The notes under the pieces: generated by a model
Databases searched by the model: none
What the model saw: the letters and a program-made list of their open reading frames with translations, nothing else
What the model was told of the DNA's origin: nothing
Made by a program: the position numbers and the translations under genes
Assembly: GCF_900116225.1 (NCBI RefSeq)
Contig: NZ_FOZZ01000004.1
Span: 240,465-304,464, forward strand
Length of the DNA stretch: 64,000 nt
Direction of reading: 5' to 3'
DNA from: Sphingobacterium wenxiniae
GTDB lineage: Bacteria > Bacteroidota > Bacteroidia > Sphingobacteriales > Sphingobacteriaceae
In this document: positions 43,830 to 52,502 of the stretch, piece by piece
Numbering within the stretch: the first letter of the stretch is position 1
How the letters are laid out: each line of letters opens with the position of its first letter

Positions 43830-44357
43830 ATGGCAGAACTGAATAATAATCTGAAAAATGGAGGCAAAACAGAACGTCGAAATGTGCGCAACCGTCCCGT
43901 ACCAAAGGTTGATTTGACAGCTATGGTAGATTTAGCCTTTCTACTCATTACATTTTTTATGTTGACGACTTCGTTGAATACACCTAATCAATTGGATGTA
44001 GCCATGCCAGATAAAATAAAGGAGAAGGATTTGCCTATAGAGATAAATGAAAAGCGTACACTAAGTTTGCTCTTGGGAGCAAATAATGAGATAACTTATT
44101 ATCGAGGACGTGAGGATAACCCAGAGCGTGTACCGCAGATTGTGGGGTACGGAAAGTTGGGGTTACGGGAGTTGTTGCTGAAAACTCAAAAAGAAGTGCT
44201 GACGCTAACAGAGGGAGAAGATATGATTGTCTTAATTAAGCCTGGAGATGCATCGGTTACCAGAAATCTTGTGGATGTGTTGGATGAAGTGCAGAATGCG
44301 CAAGTAAAAAGATATATGATTACCAAAATGTCGGAAACAGAAAAGGATATGATGTGA
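43830..44357 (+). CDS. exbD: ExbD/TolR family biopolymer transport protein
   Basis: A 175-aa inner-membrane protein with a short basic cytosolic N-terminus, one membrane helix (about residues 26-46, VDLTAMVDLAFLLITFFML, with the conserved Asp) and a periplasmic domain. This is the ExbD/TolR pattern; with ExbB and TonB it transduces proton-motive force to outer-membrane receptors. The periplasmic part is longer than average and ends MITKMSETEKDMM. No exbB or tonB is adjacent, so it may be an accessory copy. Confidence 0.85.
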   Translation: MAELNNNLKNGGKTERRNVRNRPVPKVDLTAMVDLAFLLITFFMLTTSLNTPNQLDVAMPDKIKEKDLPIEINEKRTLSLLLGANNEITYYRGREDNPERVPQIVGYGKLGLRELLLKTQKEVLTLTEGEDMIVLIKPGDASVTRNLVDVLDEVQNAQVKRYMITKMSETEKDMM

Positions 44358-44463
44358 CAAAAAAAGCACCTTTGGCGAACATTAATAAAGGGCTATATAG
44401 ACTTAAACTTAAAGCCTATTGAAAAAATACAGCAGGTAAGCGACTTTTATTATTTTACATCGG

Positions 44464-44471
44464 TATATTTG
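44464..44471 (+). promoter_or_regulatory. -7 box directly before purD
   Basis: TATATTTG, a perfect TAnnTTTG, with five bases (CTACC) before ATG 44477, predicting a nearly leaderless transcript. Confidence 0.5.
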
Positions 44472-44476
44472 CTACC

Positions 44477-45751
44477 ATGAATATTCTGATTATCGGTTCA
44501 GGAGGTAGGGAGTCTGCCTTCGCTTATAAAATAGCTAAGAGCCCTAAGCTTACTCAATTGTATATAGCTCCGGGAAATGCGGGTACAGGTCAATATGGTC
44601 AAAATGTAGCTTTAAAAGTGACGGATTTTGAAGGTATTGCGGATTTTGTATTGGCTAATGATGTTCACATGGTTGTCGTCGGGCCGGAAGAACCTTTGGT
44701 AAAGGGTATTCATGATTATTTTCTTGCAAGAGAAGATTTAAATCATATTCCTGTAATCGGGCCCCAACAACAGGGAGCACAGTTGGAAGGGTCAAAAGAC
44801 TTTTCTAAGGAGTTTATGTTTCGCCATAATATCCCAACAGCAGCTTACCAATCTTTTGACCAATCGAATCTGGAAGAAGGCATCGCTTACTTAGAAACGC
44901 AAAAGTTGCCTATCGTCCTAAAGGCAGACGGTTTGGCAGCAGGAAAAGGGGTCCTTATATGTGAGACCATAGCGGATGCTCAGGATGAGCTGCGTGCTAT
45001 GATTGCGGATGCTAAATTTGGTGATGCAAGTTCAGTTGTGGTTGTCGAAGAATTTTTGAAAGGCATTGAACTGTCTGTTTTTGTGTTGACTGATGGCGAT
45101 TCGTATAAAGTATTGCCTTCTGCGAAAGATTACAAGCGAATTGGCGAAGGTGATACTGGTTTGAATACGGGAGGCATGGGTTCTATTTCCCCTGTCCCTT
45201 TTGCTGATGATACCTTCTTAAATAAAGTCGAAGAGCGTATAATCAAACCGACGGTAGATGGGCTAAAAAAAGACGGTATTCCTTATAAAGGATTTATCTT
45301 TATCGGATTGATGAATGTAGAGGGTGAGCCGTATGTTATCGAATATAATGTACGCATGGGGGACCCGGAAACTGAATCTGTGTTACCGCGGATTGAATCT
45401 GACTTGGTCGATTTATTGGAAGGTGTTGCAAAGGGAGACCTTGAAAATAGATCTTATACAGTAAGTCCAAAAACAGCAGTAACGGTGATGTTGGTTTCGG
45501 GAGGCTATCCGGGAGATTATGAGTCAGGAAAAGAAATCAATAATATCGAAAATGTAGAAGATTCAATCGTATTCCATGCGGGAACGAAAGAAGTGGACGG
45601 GAAAGTGGTAACTGCCGGAGGACGAGTTATTGCGGTAACAACCCTACAGGATAACCTTTTCGAAGCCTTGCAGCAAGCTACAGCTGATGCCGGACGTATA
45701 TTCTTTGAACGAAAATATTTCCGTAGAGATATTGGATTTGACCTAATATAA
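44477..45751 (+). CDS. purD: Phosphoribosylamine-glycine ligase (GAR synthetase)
   Basis: A 424-aa ATP-grasp enzyme that joins phosphoribosylamine and glycine in the second step of purine synthesis. Hallmarks are the N-terminal ILIIGSGGRESAFAYKI, VVGPEEPLVKGI, the ATP-grasp loop LKADGLAAGKGVLI (about residues 155-168), YNVRMGDPETESVLPRIESD (about 293-312) and the C-terminal YFRRDIGFD. Length is normal. It appears monocistronic, ahead of tRNA-Glu. Confidence 0.96.
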   Translation: MNILIIGSGGRESAFAYKIAKSPKLTQLYIAPGNAGTGQYGQNVALKVTDFEGIADFVLANDVHMVVVGPEEPLVKGIHDYFLAREDLNHIPVIGPQQQGAQLEGSKDFSKEFMFRHNIPTAAYQSFDQSNLEEGIAYLETQKLPIVLKADGLAAGKGVLICETIADAQDELRAMIADAKFGDASSVVVVEEFLKGIELSVFVLTDGDSYKVLPSAKDYKRIGEGDTGLNTGGMGSISPVPFADDTFLNKVEERIIKPTVDGLKKDGIPYKGFIFIGLMNVEGEPYVIEYNVRMGDPETESVLPRIESDLVDLLEGVAKGDLENRSYTVSPKTAVTVMLVSGGYPGDYESGKEINNIENVEDSIVFHAGTKEVDGKVVTAGGRVIAVTTLQDNLFEALQQATADAGRIFFERKYFRRDIGFDLI

Positions 45752-45802
45752 AAAATAATCTTTTCAAATTCAGATTATTATGGAATAGGCGATAAAAATA
45801 TT

Positions 45803-45832
45803 TTGGTGAAACGAATATAGCACTTATATTTG
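45803..45832 (+). promoter_or_regulatory. Promoter of tRNA-Glu
   Basis: TTG (45803-45805), 19-bp spacer and TATATTTG (45825-45832), a complete Bacteroidota promoter 18 nt upstream of the tRNA 5' end. Confidence 0.7.
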
Positions 45833-45849
45833 CATCACCAAAAGCAAAT

Positions 45850-45921
45850 GGCCCGTTCGTCTAGGGGTTAGGACGCAAGATTTTCATTCTTGAAACAGGG
45901 GTTCGATTCCCCTACGGGCTA
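45850..45921 (+). tRNA. tRNA-Glu(TTC), integration target of the island
   Basis: A complete cloverleaf. The acceptor is GGCCCGT/ACGGGCT with discriminator A, the anticodon arm CAAGA/TCTTG has loop TTTTCAT (anticodon TTC), and the T arm is GGGGTTCGATTCCCC. CCA is not encoded. Its last 23 bases and the next base are duplicated at 63243-63266. Confidence 0.96.
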
Positions 45922-45922
45922 C
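45899..45922 (+). repeat. attL, 24-bp direct repeat at the tRNA-Glu 3' end
   Basis: GGGTTCGATTCCCCTACGGG plus CTAC; the identical 24 bp recur at 63243-63266. Bases on both sides differ between copies, so the repeat is exactly bounded, as for a site-specific integration core. Confidence 0.85.
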
Positions 45923-45946
45923 ACATTTAAAAGTCAAAACATACTA

Positions 45947-45980
45947 AAACGCTGTAAATTAAATGTTTACAGCGTTTTTT
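45947..45980 (+). terminator. Intrinsic terminator after tRNA-Glu (island-borne)
   Basis: Stem AAACGCTGTAAA / TTTACAGCGTTT around TTAAATG and a T-run. It lies just inside the island's left end and replaces the tRNA terminator displaced to the right end. Confidence 0.85.
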
Positions 45981-45993
45981 ATTTTGTCGGTAT

Positions 45994-46248
45994 CTACAAA
46001 TCTTTCAATTTTTCCCAATAAAAAAGTGAGTCATTCGGTGAGTCATTTTTTTCAACGACCCTACATACGGCAAGCAAAGTAGGGCTCTGCCCAACTTCCG
46101 CTTGCTCTATTGTATCGTCCTGCAATAGGTTTACAATATTGACTCTGTTTTTGACCCTCTCTTTTTTAATATCCTGGTTATCCCAATTATCCGTAACGAT
46201 GTGCTTCAGTTCCAAGATAAAACTAAACCGAACAAATAATTGTCTCAT
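45994..46248 (-). CDS. Hypothetical 84-aa protein at the island left end
   Basis: An 84-aa frame (MRQLFVRFSFILELKH...), no membrane helix, acidic/polar overall. Its 3' part spans the subterminal repeat at 46025-46044, which it translates as NDSPNDSL. No family recognised. Integrases usually lie at this position; this frame lacks any recombinase motif and may be a truncated relic of element-specific coding sequence. Confidence 0.35.
   Translation of the reverse strand: MRQLFVRFSFILELKHIVTDNWDNQDIKKERVKNRVNIVNLLQDDTIEQAEVGQSPTLLAVCRVVEKNDSPNDSLFYWEKLKDL
46025..46044 (+). repeat. Left subterminal repeat (paired GTGAGTC)
   Basis: AGTGAGTCATTCGGTGAGTC holds two GTGAGTC half-repeats 12 bp apart. 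The same sequence with one change lies at 63175-63194 near the right end. Candidate integrase arm-type site. Confidence 0.55.
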
Positions 46249-46283
46249 CTGTTCTGGTCATATACAACAAAAACTTTAACGTT

Positions 46284-46625
46284 ATGATACAGACAAAATT
46301 TCAAGATTGTATAGAAGCATGTGGAGAATGTGCCGTGTTCTGTAGCCAGTGTGCAGCTGCCTGTTTAAATGAAAAAGATCTGGAACACCTTAAAAACTGC
46401 ATCCAATTGAATCTGGAATGCACTATCATCTGTGATACTGCTGTAAAAGTTATGAGTATCGATGGACAGTTAAGTACAGAGCTCTGTAAAATATGTGCAG
46501 ATATCTGCGAACGATGTGCAGACGAATGCGAAAAGCATGCAGATATGGGCATGGAACATTGCCGTGAGTGTGCTGAAGCTTGCCGCGCCTGTGCCAAAAC
46601 ATGTAAGGAAATGTCAGCGGTTTAG
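46284..46625 (+). CDS. Cys-rich four-helix-bundle protein (DUF326, copper-storage-like)
   Basis: A 113-aa protein with 19 cysteines, most in CxxC or CxxxC spacing along predicted helices (DCIEACGECAVFC, CKICADICERC, HCRECAEACRACAKTC). This matches the DUF326/Csp family, whose four-helix bundles line their core with thiolates and bind many Cu(I) ions. No signal peptide, so it is a cytosolic Csp3-like form. It would buffer copper or related soft metals. First gene on the left of the island; no copper exporter lies next to it. Confidence 0.85.
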   Translation: MIQTKFQDCIEACGECAVFCSQCAAACLNEKDLEHLKNCIQLNLECTIICDTAVKVMSIDGQLSTELCKICADICERCADECEKHADMGMEHCRECAEACRACAKTCKEMSAV

Positions 46626-46863
46626 CTGCGTTAAGGGAATTGTTTCGACACTTAATTTCAATAGTAGGAAACCGCCGAATCGCATGGCGCTCATATGGTA
46701 TTAATTTTCTATACAAAGCTGGTTTTGTATATCAAAATGAATTTAATTAGGTTTGTACGGTCGTTTCCGTACTTCCTAAATATAGTATTTGGGGTATGAC
46801 CAGAACTTCTTTAATTATTTCTTGAATGCTATTACCAAAAGACCAAGTATTTTAAAATTCTAT

Positions 46864-48879
46864 ATGAAAAAAACTGTAAGAATAAGAACAACACTCAGTA
46901 AAGGGGTCATTGTTCCAAGTTTGATTTTCATTGTGGGAATCTGTCTGTTGTCGGCTATTTTTCCGAGCCTAACAGAAGACCTGCTCAGCGCAATCAAAGA
47001 TATTATCTTTGTGAACCTGAATTACGTTTATGTCTGGTCGGTAACCATTTTTGTCCTGTTCTTAGTTTATCTGATGTTCAGTAAATATGGTAATATCCGG
47101 TTAGGAAGAAATGACAGCAAACCCACCTATTCCTTCTTTTCGTGGATTTCTATGCTTTTTGCTGCCGGTATGGGTATCGGGTTAATGTATTTCAGTGTTG
47201 CAGAGCCGATGCAGCATTATTCAAATGAAGTTTTTTCGGGAAATACGGCTGTTCAGCGAGCCAAAGACGCACAACTTTATACTTTCTTCCATTGGGGCAT
47301 CCACGCTTGGGCTATTTACGGGATTGTCGGGTTGTCTTTAGCCTATTTTGCCTATCGTTATCGTTTACCCCTTTCCTTGCGGAGCTGTTTCTATCCACTG
47401 TTGAAGGATAAGATCAAAGGCAAATGGGGCAACACCATTGATGTGTTCGCACTTTGCAGTACTTTTTTTGGAATTACCACCACATTGGGTTTTGGGGTGG
47501 TGCAGATCAATTCCGGTCTGGAAACACTAAATATCTTGCCGGGAACTAGCTTTATTTACCAGGTATTAATTGTCGGTGTATTGGTTTCACTTTCTATTAT
47601 ATCTGCCGTGAGCGGAGTGGACAAAGGCGTAAGGATATTGAGCAATATCAATATTGTAAGTGTTGTCATACTCCTACTTTTTGTTTTGATCCTCGGACCT
47701 ACGGTATATCTGATAGGAAGTTTCACGGAAGGGATCGGGACATATATCAATGAATTCTTTAGCTTGACATTCAACACACATGTGTACGAAGAGAACACGC
47801 AGCAGTGGTTTTACGACTGGACAATACTGTATTGGGCGTGGTGGATTTCGTGGTCGCCTTATGTCGGACTATTTATCGCTAAAATTTCTAAGGGACGAAC
47901 GATACGGGAGTTTGTAGCGGCAGTCTTGATTATCCCTACTCTGTTTAATTTTATCTGGATGACTGTTTTTGGAAACAGTGCGATATGGTTTGATGCCAAC
48001 GTTGCCGACGGGGCGTTGAGTCAACTCGCTGGCAATCCCGATGCCCTGATGTTCCGTTTCTTGGAATACCTACCATTAACCGAAATCGCCAGTTTTTTGA
48101 CTATTGCTATCATCATTATCTTCTTTGTAACGTCTGCCGATTCCGGTATGTTCGTCATGAACAGCATAGCGACAAAAAACGCCCCGATATCTCCGAAATG
48201 GCAGACCATCGGCTGGGGTGTCCTGCTTGCCGTATTGGCACTGATGCTATTGAACGCTGGCGGACTGACGGCTCTGCAAAGTATGACATTGATTACAGCA
48301 TTGCCGTTTTCGCTTATCATGCTGCTATTCATCGTCAGCCTGATAAAGGCACTGTCCATTGATAGAAGCTATTACGAACGTGATTTTTCAGCAACGACGA
48401 TACCCTGGTCAGGAGAATTTTGGAAGGAGCGTCTGAAACAGATCGTCTCCTTCAGTGATAAGAAGTCTGTCGTTGGTTTTATTGATACAACAGTTAGAGA
48501 CGCCTTTGTGGAATTGCAGGAGGAGTTTTCCAGAAATGATGTCGAGGCTAAAGTTAATTTCTACGAAAATCCCCATAGAATAGAGTTAGAGATTAAATAC
48601 GATGTTGTAAATAATTTTTTGTACGGGGTGAAAGGAGAATCAAGAATTGTATCCGATTACCTGCTGAATGAAGAGAACCTGCCGGATATAGAAGGAAATC
48701 AAACGTTTTTCCCTAAATCCTATTTTGGCGACGACCGCGAGGGATATGATGTACGGTTTTTTACCAAAAACGAATTGATTTCTGATGTACTGAAACATTA
48801 CGAGCGGTTTATAGAGATTACTTCTGAAGAACGCAATGAAATGTTTATCAGTAGCAATACCAACCGTAGGTTAAGATAA
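46864..48879 (+). CDS. BCCT family betaine/carnitine/choline transporter
   Basis: A 671-aa protein with twelve predicted membrane helices. The BCCT tryptophan-rich signature is intact: WTILYWAWWISWSPYVGLFI (about residues 319-338) with FIAKISKGRTIREF after it, and AAGMGIGLMYFSVAEP near residue 100 marks the substrate/sodium site. It imports glycine betaine or a similar quaternary ammonium compound with Na+ or H+. The C-terminal extension (about 510-671) is long and cytosolic, typical of osmo-regulated BCCTs. ATG 46864 was chosen over a TTG at 46789, since MKKTVRIRTTLSKGVI is a normal start. Confidence 0.93.
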   Translation: MKKTVRIRTTLSKGVIVPSLIFIVGICLLSAIFPSLTEDLLSAIKDIIFVNLNYVYVWSVTIFVLFLVYLMFSKYGNIRLGRNDSKPTYSFFSWISMLFAAGMGIGLMYFSVAEPMQHYSNEVFSGNTAVQRAKDAQLYTFFHWGIHAWAIYGIVGLSLAYFAYRYRLPLSLRSCFYPLLKDKIKGKWGNTIDVFALCSTFFGITTTLGFGVVQINSGLETLNILPGTSFIYQVLIVGVLVSLSIISAVSGVDKGVRILSNINIVSVVILLLFVLILGPTVYLIGSFTEGIGTYINEFFSLTFNTHVYEENTQQWFYDWTILYWAWWISWSPYVGLFIAKISKGRTIREFVAAVLIIPTLFNFIWMTVFGNSAIWFDANVADGALSQLAGNPDALMFRFLEYLPLTEIASFLTIAIIIIFFVTSADSGMFVMNSIATKNAPISPKWQTIGWGVLLAVLALMLLNAGGLTALQSMTLITALPFSLIMLLFIVSLIKALSIDRSYYERDFSATTIPWSGEFWKERLKQIVSFSDKKSVVGFIDTTVRDAFVELQEEFSRNDVEAKVNFYENPHRIELEIKYDVVNNFLYGVKGESRIVSDYLLNEENLPDIEGNQTFFPKSYFGDDREGYDVRFFTKNELISDVLKHYERFIEITSEERNEMFISSNTNRRLR

Positions 48880-48957
48880 CGACTGCAGGACAATAAACTT
48901 AAACGCATTTTTCTTTTTTCCTATATTTACTTTTTCTATAAATATACTCGTCAGAAT

Positions 48958-50271
48958 ATGAGCAAAATCCTCCGTTTCTTTGACCTTCATAATGGGGAAG
49001 ACAAAAAGGAAACCGTCCTGGAAAGTGTTGTCAGCAACATTTCTTTCCGTGGCGCAAATGCCTGGATATTGGCCTGTGCCATTGTTATCGCATCCATTGG
49101 CCTGAATGTCAACTCCACCGCAGTGATCATCGGCGCTATGTTAATTTCACCATTAATGGGGCCGATCGTAGGTGCGGGATTTGCTTTGGGGACGTTCGAC
49201 TTTGCCCTGCTTCAAAAGTCGATAAAAAACCTCTTGATTGCGACAGGTATAAGCCTTTTGGTTTCGTTCCTTTATTTTTCGTTGAGTCCGTTCAAGGAGG
49301 CACAGTCTGAGCTTTTAGCCCGTACTTCGCCGAATATCTATGATGTACTGATTGCTTTTTTCGGAGGTCTGGTGGGTGTTATAGCTACTACACGCGTAAA
49401 CAAAGGCAACCCGATACCGGGAGTAGCGATTGCCACAGCACTGATGCCCCCTTTATGTACCGCCGGCTACGGGCTTGCTATAGGGAACATAAGTTATTTT
49501 GCCGGAGCATTGTATCTGTATATCATCAATTGTGTATTTATCTGTCTGGCGACATTTGTTATCGTTAAATATCTCCGCTATCCCAAAATGCACTATGTGG
49601 ACAAACAAAAAGAGAAGCGGATTTCGCAGAGCATAACCATAATTACACTTATATTGGTGCTGCCTAGCCTTTATTTCGCGTACAGACTGCTACAGGAAAG
49701 AAAATATACCTACAAGGTACATGATTTTATCCAACAGGAACTCACCGAAAAGGGCTATACGGTGATTTACGAAAGATTATTACAGAATACCTCGCCAAAG
49801 CGCTTAGAACTGGCCTTTTTGGCAAAGAAATTCAGCGAGAGCGAAATAAATACGCTGGAACGGTCTATGAAGACCTTTGGTATAGAGAATACCGACCTGA
49901 TCATACGACAGGACAGCCTGGACCTTAGATCCAGTATTCTGAATGAGATTAATCAGAGCAATACTTCTGTAAATGAAAAGGACCTGACGATCCGTGCATT
50001 GAACAACAGGTTGGCCAAATATGATATGATGGATGAAAGGCTACGTAGTAATATGACGATTCTTTTTCCTGAGGTCAACAATTATAGCATCGGCATCCAA
50101 AACCAATATGTAACGCGGGATAGCCTCGCCAAATATATTGCCTTCATTTATTCCACAACGCAAGCATTAACGGAAGAGCAGGATAACAAACTTCAACAAT
50201 GGATGAAAAGTCAGTTTCCGCAGGATAGTTTAGAATTTATCAGGAAGACATCTGGCGAAGAAAGGCCGTGA
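48958..50271 (+). CDS. DUF389 membrane protein
   Basis: A 437-aa protein of the DUF389/TIGR00341 family. About six membrane helices occupy residues 30-255. The hallmark block is IASIGLNVNSTAVIIGAMLISPLMGPIVG (quoted in part: GAMLISPLMGPIVG, about residues 60-73), with VNKGNPIPGVAIATALMPPLC later. A soluble C-terminal domain follows (about 265-437), which resembles the OmpA-like/periplasmic extension seen in Bacteroidota members. Function unknown; the location beside betaine and potassium transporters suggests a role in ion or osmotic balance, by inference. Confidence 0.86.
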   Translation: MSKILRFFDLHNGEDKKETVLESVVSNISFRGANAWILACAIVIASIGLNVNSTAVIIGAMLISPLMGPIVGAGFALGTFDFALLQKSIKNLLIATGISLLVSFLYFSLSPFKEAQSELLARTSPNIYDVLIAFFGGLVGVIATTRVNKGNPIPGVAIATALMPPLCTAGYGLAIGNISYFAGALYLYIINCVFICLATFVIVKYLRYPKMHYVDKQKEKRISQSITIITLILVLPSLYFAYRLLQERKYTYKVHDFIQQELTEKGYTVIYERLLQNTSPKRLELAFLAKKFSESEINTLERSMKTFGIENTDLIIRQDSLDLRSSILNEINQSNTSVNEKDLTIRALNNRLAKYDMMDERLRSNMTILFPEVNNYSIGIQNQYVTRDSLAKYIAFIYSTTQALTEEQDNKLQQWMKSQFPQDSLEFIRKTSGEERP

Positions 50272-50332
50272 ACTTATTGGCTCGATAATAATGATCGCGC
50301 GTGAGAAAGTAGATCCTGGTTGCGTTTTTTTA

Positions 50333-51010
50333 TTAAAGAAAAGCTTTGATATGGTCATTGTAACCATATATAGCCAGGATATCTCCCTCTTCCAAGACCG
50401 TATCGGGCTGCGGTACGCCATGTAGCACGGTGGTGACCACATTTTTTCCGAACGAGGTACGCTGTTCGGTACTCTTTAAGATCGTGAGAACCAATAGTTC
50501 ATACTTTTCCCGGAAACCGATCTCCTGTATGGACCTGCCTACATATTTTTGAGGAACGACCACTTCGACAATGGAATAGTTGCTGTTCAGTTCAAAAGAA
50601 TCCACAAGCCCCGTCATACAGAGGCGCTTTGACCAGCGTTCGGCGGATTCCTCCTCGGGATGTGCAATCTCGGAAATACCCAGTGCACCCAGTACCTTCT
50701 CATGCAGACGGTTAACGGCCCTGCTGATCAGACGCTTGACCTGGGCTTCCTTGCACAAGGCAGAGACCATGATATTCGCTCCTTCGTCTTCTCCGATGGC
50801 CACCACGACTACATCCGTGTTCTTCAGCGGCAAGGTAGAAAACGCGGCTTCATCGGTCGCGTCCAGACAGATGGTATGGGTGATTTTCTCCTTCAATGCG
50901 CTGATCTTTTCCATACGCTGATCGACACCGATAACCTCATTGCCCTGCATCGTCAGCTTTTCCGCCAGCGATGCGCCAAAATTTCCCAATCCTACAACGA
51001 TAAACTTCAT
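50333..51010 (-). CDS. trkA: TrkA/KtrA potassium uptake regulatory subunit
   Basis: A 225-aa cytosolic protein. The N-terminal RCK_N domain has the NAD(H)/ATP-binding fingerprint FIVVGLGNFGASLAEKL (about residues 3-19) followed by the acidic VIGVDQR end of strand 2. The RCK_C domain (about 140-220) completes the KtrA-like single-RCK layout. It gates the TrkH/KtrB-type channel in response to nucleotides and ions. It starts 8 bp downstream of the trkH stop, same strand, so they form an operon. Confidence 0.92.
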   Translation of the reverse strand: MKFIVVGLGNFGASLAEKLTMQGNEVIGVDQRMEKISALKEKITHTICLDATDEAAFSTLPLKNTDVVVVAIGEDEGANIMVSALCKEAQVKRLISRAVNRLHEKVLGALGISEIAHPEEESAERWSKRLCMTGLVDSFELNSNYSIVEVVVPQKYVGRSIQEIGFREKYELLVLTILKSTEQRTSFGKNVVTTVLHGVPQPDTVLEEGDILAIYGYNDHIKAFL

Positions 51011-51018
51011 AACATTTC

Positions 51019-52401
51019 TTAATAGATGGTAAGCTCTTCCTGAGCATACCTGTAATGTGTATATTTTATTTTTTTGATAAAAGCGATCAGTAAGGACAGC
51101 ATCGTTACCCTTCCCACGAACATGACAATGATCAGTACAACCTTGCTTCCGACCACAAAGCCACTTGTTACGCCAAGGGACAGTCCTACGGTGCTATAAG
51201 CAGAAAAGCACTCGAATGCAATTTCAAGCAACGGACGGTCGGGTTCAAAGAACGAAATCGAGAAAATTGCGATGCCAATGGTAAACAGAGAGAGAAACAT
51301 CGTTGCAAAAGCTCTTTTTATAGATATGGAACCTATCTCCCGTCCGAAAACCTCGGTGCGGTCCTTTCCCTTAGCCAGGCTCAGCACGTTCATGACAGCC
51401 AGTGCAATTGTACTTGTCTTGATACCACCTCCGGTGGAGTTGGGAGAAGCGCCTATCCACATCAGCAGCATAACAAAGATGATCGTTGAGAACTGCAATG
51501 CGCCGAAGTCTATACTGTTGAATCCCGCAGTCCTTGGCGTAGTAGCCGTAGAAAAGGCGATTACTATTTTTCCGATACCCTGATGGGCAGAAAGGACGTG
51601 GCCATACTCGTTTACGTAGATTACAAAAGTGGCGAAGAACGTTATAATTCCCGCGGTAACCAGGTTGATCTTGCTGTTGATGTTCAGTACCCAAGGACGG
51701 TGGAAGCTTCCCCTCAATGTCCATTTTCCGACTACCCTTCTATAAACATGCCTGATATACTGGAGTACGTTTACCACGATAGGGAATCCCAACCCTCCGA
51801 AGATATAGGTCAGGGATATAACAAACTGTAGGCTATAGTTATGCACAACGGTACCTTCCATTAAGCCGTTGGACAACGTGGAAAACCCTGCGTTGCAGAA
51901 AGAGGATATGGAATGGAAGAGCGAGAAAAATATCCGGTTACCCAGAGACATCCCATTTCCATCGCCCAAGCTCCAGAAAATTCCCAAAGCTCCGACCAGT
52001 TCAATGCCCAGCGTGATCCAGACCATACGCCGGAGCAGCACAAAGACCTCCGACATCCGTTCGGTATTCGAATACGCACCTACGGTCAGCTGGCTTTCGT
52101 AAGTACTGCCGCCCTTAAGAAAATAGGTGAACAATGCTGCGAAAGAGAGGATGCCTATGCCACCGGCCTGGATGAGCAGCATGATGATCAGCTGTCCCCA
52201 GAACGTAAAATGGGTTGCCGTATCGACCACGATCAATCCCGTGACACAAACCGCGCTTGTTGAGGTGAAAAGGGCATCAATCCATGACAACGGTTGGTTC
52301 AGTGCCAACGGTAGCTTTAAAAGACAGGTGCCGGCTGCGATCAGCAGCAAAAAGCTGGAAATGAACAGCTGAGCTGGATTATAGAAACGTTTTTTTACCA
52401 C
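51019..52401 (-). CDS. trkH: TrkH/KtrB family potassium uptake channel subunit
   Basis: A 460-aa membrane protein with the four repeated membrane-pore-membrane units of the SKT family. The P-loops are visible: TSTSAVCVTGLIVVDTAT (about residues 46-63), SFCNAGFS, TATTPRTAGFNSID and YSTVGLSLGVT, each with the conserved glycine. It translocates K+ (often Na+-coupled in KtrB). Encoded with the RCK subunit downstream. The C-terminus KYTHYRYAQEELTIY is cytosolic. Intact, normal length. Confidence 0.93.
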   Translation of the reverse strand: MVKKRFYNPAQLFISSFLLLIAAGTCLLKLPLALNQPLSWIDALFTSTSAVCVTGLIVVDTATHFTFWGQLIIMLLIQAGGIGILSFAALFTYFLKGGSTYESQLTVGAYSNTERMSEVFVLLRRMVWITLGIELVGALGIFWSLGDGNGMSLGNRIFFSLFHSISSFCNAGFSTLSNGLMEGTVVHNYSLQFVISLTYIFGGLGFPIVVNVLQYIRHVYRRVVGKWTLRGSFHRPWVLNINSKINLVTAGIITFFATFVIYVNEYGHVLSAHQGIGKIVIAFSTATTPRTAGFNSIDFGALQFSTIIFVMLLMWIGASPNSTGGGIKTSTIALAVMNVLSLAKGKDRTEVFGREIGSISIKRAFATMFLSLFTIGIAIFSISFFEPDRPLLEIAFECFSAYSTVGLSLGVTSGFVVGSKVVLIIVMFVGRVTMLSLLIAFIKKIKYTHYRYAQEELTIY

Positions 52402-52502
52402 TATTTTAAAAATGCGGGGGTAAAGCTAACGGTTTTTTCTTTATTCCCAAAAAGGGAAAAACAGTCTTTCTTTCCCCACATTTAAAGGCTTTCTATTATT
52501 TA

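Noticed and set aside
45994..46248. Integrase at the island left end
   Set aside because: The 84-aa frame has no R-H-R-Y tyrosine recombinase or serine recombinase motifs. Listed only as hypothetical.
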